24,832 nucleotides of DNA from Pleurobrachia bachei (taxonomy: Eukaryota; Ctenophora; Tentaculata; Cydippida; Pleurobrachiidae). The DNA is taken from positions 40,996 to 65,827 of the forward strand of contig AVPN01000125.1 in assembly GCA_000695325.1 (NCBI GenBank), given 5' to 3'. Of this stretch, positions 7,850 through 15,397 are shown in pieces. Numbering within the stretch: the first letter of the stretch is position 1; each line of letters starts with the position of its first letter. The notes under the pieces are model-generated. The model worked only from the letters and a program-made list of their open reading frames with translations. It was not told where the DNA came from and ran no database searches. Made by a program: the position numbers and the translations under genes.

Positions 7850-10490
7850 ATGTCTATCGAAGAAGAAAAAGATGAAAGTGAGCTATTCGGCAATCAGTAT
7901 GAGTTCACCTGTTCAGCCTGCAACTTTTCCTGTCAAACAGCCGACCAGTACAACACTCACATGTCCCAACGACATAGCTTTCTTCCCGACCATCGCTGCT
8001 ACCACTGCGCCTTTAGGAGTAAGGAGTTTGGAGAGTTTACAGCTCACATCCGGCGATTTCATCCTGAGTTGTTGGAGTCTGAAGAAGAGGAGGAGAGTGA
8101 AAGGGAGGTGGAAGATGACAGGGCGGAGTGTATGTACTGTGACTTCAAGGATACCTGTCAAATCAGGGTATTGGAACACATGAAGACTCACAGGGAGGGT
8201 GGAGGAAAGCGGGCACGGCAGTCTGATAAACTGTTTTGCTCCCAGTGCACATACACAACCACTGAACCTTCAAAATTGTCTAACCATGTTCGCTCAGAAC
8301 ATACCTTAAAGACTGCATCTAAAAGAGAAATACCCGATAAAAAGGAAGCACTCATCGAAAATGATATACCGTGTCCCAAATGTCGGTTTATTGCCACTGG
8401 AGGATATGCCTCTCGGAACATTACAAAACACATCAAGTTACACTCAGTGGCGATGGTATATATCTGTAAATACTGCAACTATTTGAGTAAGGCGAAAGAG
8501 TCTCAAAATACCCACGCTCGACAGTCTCACCACGGAAAAGAACCGAACTTTTACTTTGGCACGCCTGGTAATGGTCCTTTGGTGCCGCCCACTTCCGATC
8601 CCACTGGCTGCCAAACAATACCCCAGTGCGAGTCTGTGCCGGTGAAACTGACGCCTGATACAGGTAACATCACCAAGGCTACACCAGTTAAAACTACAAC
8701 CACTCCACCAGCTAAAACGACTACCACTACTCCTCAACATGACAGCTCATCTGACAGTGATACTGGCAGTATGATGCCAGCTGGGAAACAGATATCGTGT
8801 CCAAGGTGCGAATACACAGCACACTCTAAAGTGGGTATGAAGATTCACATAGCGCTACATGACGCTACAGGAATCGTGTATAAGTGCCCTTATTGTTCAT
8901 ATCTTAGCAGAACCATGTCTAAACAGCGAAAACACAAAAAAATATTCCATCCTGAACTTCCAATGCTGGTTAAAGCTAAGCCCATAGAGACTACCTGCCT
9001 AGATAATGTATCTGATGCCCCTGTTCAGAATTTCAAGAAGTGTCCGGAATGCGAGTATACGAGGTTCGGAGAGACGGCAGGTAGATATATCAAGAAACAT
9101 CTTGAGGTTCACAAGTCTCCATGGTGGAGGAAAGCGGGCACGGCAGTCTGATAAACTGTTTTGCTCCCAGTGCACATACACAACCACTGAACCTTCAAAA
9201 TTGTCTAACCATGTTCGCTCAGAACATACCTTAAAGACTGCATCTAAAAGAGAAATACCCGATAAAAAGGAAGCACTCATCGAAAATGATATACCGTGTC
9301 CCAAATGTCGGTTTATTGCCACTGGAGGATATGCCTCTCGGAACATTACAAAACACATCAAGTTACACTCAGTGGCGATGGTATATATCTGTAAATACTG
9401 CAACTATTTGAGTAAGGCGAAAGAGTCTCAAAATACCCACGCTCGACAGTCTCACCACGGAAAAGAACCGAACTTTTACTTTGGCACGCCTGGTAATGGT
9501 CCTTTGGTGCCGCCCACTTCCGATCCCACTGGCTGCCAAACAATACCCCAGTGCGAGTCTGTGCCGGTGAAACTGACGCCTGATACAGGTAACATCACCA
9601 AGGCTACACCAGTTAAAACTACAACCACTCCACCAGCTAAAACGACTACCACTACTCCTCAACATGACAGCTCATCTGACAGTGATACTGGCAGTATGAT
9701 GCCAGCTGGGAAACAGATATCGTGTCCAAGGTGCGAATACACAGCACACTCTAAAGTGGGTATGAAGATTCACATAGCGCTACATGACGCTACAGGAATC
9801 GTGTATAAGTGCCCTTATTGTTCATATCTTAGCAGAACCATGTCTAAACAGCGAAAACACAAAAAAATATTCCATCCTGAACTTCCAATGCTGGTTAAAG
9901 CTAAGCCCATAGAGACTACCTGCCTAGATAATGTATCTGATGCCCCTGTTCAGAATTTCAAGAAGTGTCCGGAATGCGAGTATACGAGGTTCGGAGAGAC
10001 GGCAGGTAGATATATCAAGAAACATCTTGAGGTTCACAAGTCTCCATGGTGTTACAAGTGTAATTATTGCCCTTTCATTAACCTGTCTTATGTGGGACAG
10101 AAGCAGCATGTTATTCAGAAACATCCTGGACTTCCATTAAATCTGGAACCACACCCATTAGACACATCAGATAGACTGGGATTGGCGCGGCCGGAGCGTA
10201 ATAAACATGCTAATATTAAAACTGTGTTTTATTCAAACCCGGGGAACGGCGAAACAGGTTCGAGCAAGACAACTAAAACTACTAAAAGTACCCAACCTAT
10301 CGAAAGAAAGAGGGACAGACCTAGTAAGGCCAGGAGAAAAACTATAAAAAAGGAAGAACAGAGGAAGGTGGAATGTGAGCAAGAAGATGAAGAACAATAC
10401 CATGATAATGGTAATATGGAGCTACATGATGAGTGGGATGGTGACGAAGAATTAGATTTGAGTGATATTGGGAAAATTATTGGGTTTTGA
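7850..10490 (+). CDS. C2H2 zinc-finger protein, paralogue of the 2648-7393 gene, broken by a duplication
   Basis: The start is the first ATG, at 7850 (MSIEEEKDESELF), which is shared with the divergent paralogue. As printed, the frame ends at 9149-9151, just after HKSPW, because 925 bp (8201-9125) is repeated at 9126-10050 and 925 is not a multiple of three. With one copy of the duplication the gene is a single frame of 571 codons that ends with TGA at 10488-10490 (...DLSDIGKIIGF). It would have ten fingers. Four are singles (FTCSACNF..., HRCYHCAF..., AECMYCDF..., LFCSQCTY...), followed by three pairs (IPCPKC/YICKYC, ISCPRC/YKCPYC, KKCPEC/YKCNYC). Then come a basic stretch near PIERKRDRPSKARRKTIKK and an acidic tail. 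Nuclear DNA or RNA binding is inferred from the fingers and the basic patch. The duplication looks perfect, which favours an assembly error over a real broken gene. Confidence 0.8.
8201..10050. repeat. perfect 925-bp direct tandem duplication
   Basis: 8201-9125 and 9126-10050 appear identical throughout. The only shared bases at the join are GGT before each copy. The protein products in the matching frames are the same residue for residue over about 300 codons. The first base of the unit, 8201, is also the edge of the plain-complement block mirrored at 6993-7042. Confidence 0.95.
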
Positions 10491-10509
10491 AGGTTTGGTA
10501 CTAGGTAGT

Positions 10510-10624
10510 TAAAGTGCGTTTCAAACGACTTGACCTGAGATTCCTGGAAATTCAGGTATTGCGTGTAACACGCAATACTCCGATTTCCAGGAATCTCAGG
10601 TCAAGTCGTTTGAAACGCACTTTA
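10510..10624. repeat. 115-bp near-perfect hairpin in the zinc-finger 3' region
   Basis: The outer arms of about 42 bp are perfectly complementary, beginning TAAAGTGCGTTTCAAACGAC and ending with its reverse complement ...CGCACTTTA. After a small internal mismatch (TCAG against TCCG) an inner stem GTATTGCGTG/CACGCAATAC closes a tiny loop. It starts 20 bp after the stop of the zinc-finger gene and lies 219 bp before the VAP ATG. The ends TTAAAG...CTTTAC allow a TA target site, so it may be a mariner-type MITE. If transcribed with the upstream gene it would fold into long dsRNA. Confidence 0.85.
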
Positions 10625-10842
10625 CTATTTTGGTTTTTAGCATACTTTTTATTTATTCAGCACACTTTTTATTTAGTAATTTTAACGATTTTTGGTAGCC
10701 GTGTTTTACTTTATTGCATAAGATACACCCTCGTCTTCTTATCAAATTCAAATATTCCTGACCCGATAACTAACCTTGACCCTCCTTCCCCGTGCCCAAA
10801 GAGTTTGAACAAAACCAACCCTCGAAATATCTCTAGCTCGAA

Positions 10843-12204
10843 ATGTCCCTCCCGTCAAGCTCCAAACAGTCAGTTGATATAATAGAAATTGAGCCAAGTG
10901 AGAAGCTCTACTTCACTGGACCATTTACTGAGATCTCCAAAACTCACATTACACTGAAGAACTTGACTTTCAAATACATTGTATTCAAGGTTTGTGCAAC
11001 CATTTGTTTCTTCTGAATAATGAGTTCAGAGCAAGAATTAAAATCGAAAAATACTGGGTTTGACCGGGAATTGAACCAGGGACCTCCAGATCCAGAGAGA
11101 CATGCTCGGAGCTATACCACTAAGCTACCAAACCCCATTTGTTTCTTTGCCTAGTTAGACTGTGTTTACAGAAGAAGGGTTAGAACATAACAAGTATTTC
11201 TCTGATTTATATTCTGTTCTGATTTTGAAAGGAATTATTTCTTGTCCCACTGTAACAACCCTCCTTCCACCCCCTCAGATAAAAACAACAGAACCCAAAC
11301 GGTACTGTGTCCGCCCCAACCTCGGTGTAATCGGCCCGCAGCAAAGCCTAACAGTGACAGTGATCCTGCAACCCACAGATGACAGTATTCTAGGATGTCA
11401 GGGGCTCCATAAATTCCTAGTCCTCCACTCTGTCAAAGAGGACATGGATCAGTCCAAACCAGTGACGTCAGAGGTGTGGTCGAGCATCAACCCTGCCCTG
11501 ATCTTCCACGATAAGATCAGGTGCTTCTTCGAGACAGTGGAGCAGGCCGAGGAAAGGAAGAGGAATGAAAAACAGGAGGTGAAGGTTGAAACTCTCCTGG
11601 ATGCTACTAAAATGGTAGGAAATAATGAATATTTTTAATCACTCGCCCTATTCTTGCTATTATATCAATCTTCCCTTATTATCTGCTCGATATCTGCTCA
11701 ATTTGTTTCTACCCCTCTCTCTCGTTTCATATCCCCTCTCGATCTCGTTGACTCCCAATTCCCATTGACTCGACCAATTATGTTACCCACTCCCCCTCCC
11801 CACAACTATATTACCCCCCCCTCCCCAGATTGGTGATCTGAAATCCCGTATTGAGGAAGTCCAGCGACAAAACTCCAAACTAACAATCAGTGTAAGTAAG
11901 AGGGTCAATGGCGTACCGTTCACCCTCCCCCCACTTTTTTATCCCCTTGCACTATTATACTCCCTATTATAAGTGTGTTGTTTCTATATGCGAGTTACCG
12001 CCAGCAGGTAGCAACACTGCTTATCTAGCCTCCCTCATTTTATCATGTCTACCAACCCACCCTGACACCCCCACTATCATGTTTCAGCTGAAAGACACAC
12101 AGAAACGATTGGACATCGCCCTGAAACCCTCCCAGTTTCCTGACCTCCTTATTTACATAACAATTGGAATTCTTGGATGGCTCTTCGCCAAGTTTGTCAT
12201 GTAA
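10843..12204 (+). CDS. VAP: VAMP-associated protein (VAP), MSP domain, ER tail anchor
   Basis: There are four coding exons: 10843-10989, 11279-11614, 11829-11891 and 12088-12204. All junctions are phase 0 with GT-AG ends, giving 220 residues. The MSP domain spans roughly residues 10-125. It shows IEPSEKLYFTGPFTE near the start and the family signature KRYCVRPNLGVIGPQQ, with the conserved proline of TTEPKRYC. Exon 3 and early exon 4 form a coiled coil (IGDLKSRIEEVQRQN, LKDTQKRLD). The C-terminus is a membrane anchor (LLIYITIGILGWLFAKFVM). VAPs sit in the ER membrane and bind FFAT motifs of lipid-transfer proteins at contact sites. Length and domain order match animal VAPA/VAPB, though it is slightly shorter. 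Intron 1 holds a SINE and a hAT-like element. The 3' end converges on the minus-strand gene at 12436. Confidence 0.93.
11013..11134 (-). mobile_element. tRNA-derived SINE in VAP intron 1
   Basis: On the minus strand a tRNA-like head runs from 11134 to about 11055. It has an acceptor stem GGTTTGG/TCAAACC, an A box TAGCTTAGTGG and a B box GGTTCAATTCC. The anticodon loop lacks the usual T33, the T stem has a mismatch, and the head is about 7 nt too long for an ordinary tRNA. A TTTTT run follows soon after. The whole unit is flanked by a 13-bp direct repeat CCATTTGTTTCTT at 11000-11012 and 11135-11147, typical of LINE-type target-primed insertion. It lies antisense to VAP. A decayed tRNA gene is the alternative, but it would not explain the direct repeats. 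Confidence 0.65.
11147..11193 (+). mobile_element. hAT-like micro-MITE, copy A (47 bp)
   Basis: It begins TTGCCTAGTTAGACTGTGTTT and ends GGGTTAGAACATAACAA, the two conserved ends of a small family with three other insertions in this window. The flanking octamers TTGTTTCT (11139-11146) and GTATTTCT (11194-11201) match at 6 of 8 positions. It sits in VAP intron 1, at the edge of the SINE target repeat. Confidence 0.75.
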
Positions 12205-12435
12205 AATAATGAATTTACATGGACAGATGTTAGCTTCGATTAATTAATGTTAGAATGTTCTAAGAGTTGGTTTATTTTGTAAATGTTTATGATGAAGTTA
12301 TCTGAGCGCTTGATGATGATTTAATTGAATAATTAATGGATTAATAATATGTGTTTGTTTTATAATTTTAGTCTGTACAGTTATATGTAATTTACACAAA
12401 TTATCTTTATTTGCTAGAAACTTTGTAAAAATATA
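12205..12435. other. AT-rich gap between convergent genes
   Basis: This holds the 3' ends of VAP (+) and the four-TM gene (-). It is AT-rich, with AATAAT and AATTAATGGATTAATAAT runs that could serve as polyadenylation signals. No exon is visible. Confidence 0.4.
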
Positions 12436-13615
12436 TTAACAACTGAACAACTTCGTTAATTTAAAAGCGAAATAGTATATGACAGGCCCCCCTATTACCC
12501 CTCCAAAAACCCGTATCACAACCTTTAAAACCATTAAAAACGGAGAATACTCGGTTATTTCCAACCTAGCACTCTGTACAGCAAACATGTCGTAAATTGT
12601 CTCCATTGCCGCACTCATCAAGTCCATGTCTAACAAATAGTGAAGGAGAAGAGAAAAGTTTATTATAAAACTGGAAATAATAAGACACCAAACGAGCAAT
12701 TTTGTAGTAGTTTCACAGCAACTACCACGCGTCCTGCATCTAACAATTGTTCCTACTAAATCCCACAACATTGAGCAGACTTGAATATGAAATAGAAGTG
12801 TCAGGAGTAGTCCTGGGAGGGTATAAAACAGCAGAAATAGTTGTCCCTTCCATGATATAATGGGCGGGGTAGAATGTGATGTTATAACATTGATAACATG
12901 TTCCAACCACGTCAAGTAGCTCGGGTTGGTGGTTGTTTTAAAACATGTCTTATCGAACCACTTGTCTCTGTAAATGAAGTGAAGGTAGGAAGCGAGAGAG
13001 AGGAATGTAGTTGTAAGGAGAGTTAGGAGGAGAGTTTTTAACAGCACTCCACTGCAGCATGATGACGTGTGACGGGTTGGGGTACTGTAGCGTTGTGGTA
13101 CAGAGGTGTAACCATTATTATCGTGTTGTTCTAGTTGTTGTTGGTGGTAAAATAACCGTGCCACTTTCTTTATTCTGATCGCCTGAAACAACAGAGCTCT
13201 GATACATCTTTGGATATGTTTTGTGTGTGTTAGTATTGAGTACCTCACTCTCATTAGGATCTAAAAATATGATGATTTAGGAGCGTGGGTTTTGTTGTGT
13301 AAATGAGTTCTAACTTCTACCATCTACTTTATGAAACATGTTATACAACGTAACAGTATGTGATAGAAGAACTAGGAAGAAGCACGCACGATGCAGTAAG
13401 GTGTGGGTGCTACCTAAAATCACGTGCTTTCTTATCTCTCTCCTTTTTTTCTCTACAGAGTTTCACTGCTGTATTCTAGTTGTGTTTACCTCTGCCCTTC
13501 GGCCCCATTTCTGCTCCTCTCTCTGTAGAGTCCGTCTGTGGATTGTTTCCCGGCCTGTACTGTCCAAATATGACGTTAGGGAGTCTGTATCTGTACTGGC
13601 TGTTGAGGATAGCAT
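12436..13615 (-). CDS. unidentified four-transmembrane protein, two coding exons
   Basis: Exon 1 runs from ATG at 13615 (MLSSTASTDTDSLTSYLDST) to 13490, ending GAG|GTAAAC. Exon 2 runs from 13182, after ...TTGTTTCAG, to TAA at 12436-12438. Both ends are phase 0, giving 290 residues. The frame is supported by the second copy at 14479-14604. There three successive codons differ (AAA/AAG, GGC/GGG, CGA/AGA) and all are synonymous only in this frame. The protein has a Ser/Thr-rich then basic N-terminus. Four hydrophobic segments follow: LLKTLLLTLLTTTFLSLASY, the QLFLLFYTLPGLLLTLLFH region, LLVWCLIISSFIINFSLLLH and FGGVIGGPVIYYFAF. The frame also continues upstream of the acceptor (MRVRYSILTH...) if the intron is retained. 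The start may lie further upstream. I do not recognise the family. Confidence 0.65.
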
Positions 13616-13701
13616 ACTGTGTGGAGAGAGGCGGTTGATCGAGAGACGATCGAGCAAGGCAGAGCCATGGATTTCGGTTAATGAATTTCTACTATCAAGA
13701 G

Positions 13702-13758
13702 TTGTTATGTTCTAACCCTTCTTTGCATTTGGGCGCGAAATACAGTCTAACTAGGCAA
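13702..13758 (-). mobile_element. hAT-like micro-MITE, copy B (57 bp)
   Basis: It begins TTGTTATGTTCTAACCC and ends AGTCTAACTAGGCAA, the reverse orientation of copies A, C and D. It is flanked by a perfect 8-bp target duplication ATCAAGAG (13694-13701 and 13759-13766). It lies just upstream of exon 1 of the four-TM gene. Confidence 0.88.
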
Positions 13759-13856
13759 ATCAAGAGGGAATGTCAGGGGTCTGATAGACCGCTAAGCACA
13801 AAGAGTGTATTAGTTACAAAGACCGTTATTTGTGTGAGCCTACAGCATCTATCATC

Positions 13857-14604
13857 CGGGGTAGAATGTGATGTTATAACATTGATAACATGTTCCAACC
13901 ACGTCAAGTAGCTCGGGTTGGCTGTGTTAAAACATGTCTTATCGAACCACTTGTCTCTGTAAATGAAGTGAAGGTAGGAAGCGAGAGAGAGGAATGTAGT
14001 TGTAAGGAGAGTTAGGAGGAGAGTTTTTAACAGCACTCCACTGCAGCATGATGACGTGTGACGGGTTGGGGTACTGTAGCGTTGTGGTACAGAGGTGTAA
14101 CCATTATTATCGTGTTGTTCTAGTTGTTGTTGGTGGTAAAATAACCGTGCCACTTTCTTTATTCTGATCGCCTGAAACAACAGAGCTCTGATACATCTTT
14201 GGATATGTTTTGTGTGTGTTAGTATTGAGTACCTCACTCTCATTAGGATCTAAAAATATGATGATTTAGGAGCGTGGGTTTTGTTGTGTAAATGAGTTCT
14301 AACTTCTACCATCTACTTTATGAAACATGTTATACAACGTAACAGTATGTGATAGAAGAACTAGGAAGAAGCACGCACGATGCAGTAAGGTGTGGGTGCT
14401 ACCTAAAATCACGTGCTTTCTTATCTCTCTCCTTTTTTTCTCTACAGAGTTTCACTGCTGTATTCTAGTTGTGTTTACCTCTGCCCTTCTCCCCCACTTC
14501 TGCTCCTCTCTCTGTAGAGTCCGTCTGTGGATTGTTTCCCGGCCTGTACTGTCCAAATATGACGTTAGGGAGTCTGTATCTGTACTGGCTGTTGAGGATA
14601 GCAT
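13857..14604 (-). pseudogene. 5'-partial second copy of the four-TM gene
   Basis: Exon 1 is repeated at 14604-14479 with an unchanged protein. Exon 2 restarts at 14171 and runs through the first membrane segment to ...VITSHSTP. There the duplication joint at about 13857 cuts it off, and the frame reads into unrelated sequence and stops near 13773. One codon is lost and two residues change (CFNTANPS for CFKTTTNPS). If real, transcription from this copy could splice into the intact exon 2 downstream. If it is an unmerged allele, it is not a separate gene. Confidence 0.65.
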
Positions 14605-14690
14605 ACTGTGTGGAGAGAGGCGGTTGATCGAGAGACGATCGAGCAAGGCAGAGCCATGGATTTCGGTTAATGAATTTCTACTATCAAGAG

Positions 14691-14747
14691 TTGTTATGTT
14701 CTAACCCTTCTTTGCATTTGGGCGCGAAATACAGTCTAACTAGGCAA
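14691..14747 (-). mobile_element. duplicate of hAT-like micro-MITE copy B
   Basis: Same element and same ATCAAGAG flanks as at 13702-13758, carried along by the 0.99-kb duplication. It is not an independent insertion. Confidence 0.88.
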
Positions 14748-14844
14748 ATCAAGAGGGAATGTCAGGGGTCTGATAGACCGCTAAGCACAAAGAGTGTATT
14801 AGTTACAAAGACCGTTATTTGTGTGAGCCTACAGCATCTATCAT

Positions 14845-15397
14845 AGTGGTGAGGGTGATTAAGAGAGAGAGAAAGATAGAGAGAGAGAATGGCAATTACT
14901 AATCGAGTGAGAGAGAGAGATAATGAGGGTTTTAGCGGGGTTTATTGGCGGTTCATGATTGACATACATATCCACATATAACTTGTATTATATCCATGAT
15001 AATTGTGAACTGTAATATACATGAGATATATCCTGGGGCACGCCCCATATAGATCCTTATTTTGAGTATCTCTATCCATGGTGACCGAAGTGGGCCATAG
15101 TGTCTCACTTTTCAAGTCGACATGGAGAGAGCCGCTACAGTCCTTTCTGATGTTTCTGATGTCTGCTACTCTTTCTACATTTTAGGATTTCAGATCTGTA
15201 GTATATATTTTCTTAGGTATTGCTTGCCTTGCTCGACCCTCCCTTACCCTCTCTGAAGGGATTATTTTCATCCTTTCCGTAGTAGCTTTAGTTGGCAACT
15301 CTCTAATATGCTATTTACATAACCCTCTCCTAACTATCCCCCTAACGCTTCCCTCCTTCCGATATTCTAACCTCTACAACCCTCCGCCCAGAGTGCC
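14845..15397. other. gap between the four-TM gene and the ENT gene
   Basis: This contains a GA-rich microsatellite (about 14862-14930), then AT-rich sequence, and from about 15230 pyrimidine-rich sequence up to the ENT start. It should hold the divergent promoters of both neighbours. A CCATATAGATCC near 15046-15057 is the only A/T box that stands out. A possible 3' splice site (TTTTAG near 15181) could belong to an ENT 5' UTR exon. Confidence 0.3.

Larger units (their letters stand above)
12865..14844. repeat. about 0.99-kb tandem duplication with allelic-type differences
   Basis: 12865-13855 and 13857-14844 are direct repeats at nearly the same spacing (992 bp, then 989 after an in-frame 3-bp indel). 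Differences cluster at TTGGTGGTTGTTTTAAAAC against TTGGCTGTGTTAAAAC and at CGGCCCCATTT against TCCCCCACTT. The repeated unit carries exon 1, the intron and the first part of exon 2 of the four-TM gene. Confidence 0.9.

Noticed and set aside
13490-13690. Alternative minus-strand frame QYAILNSQYRYRLPNVIFGQ over exon 1 of the four-TM gene
   Set aside because: It also looks protein-like and has the same donor. However, the differences between the two tandem copies change residues in this frame and are synonymous in the chosen one, and the phase does not fit the downstream exon.
13338-14704. 125-codon plus-strand frames at 13338 and 14327
   Set aside because: They lie antisense to exon 1 and the intron of the four-TM gene, and the changes between copies are not conservative in them.
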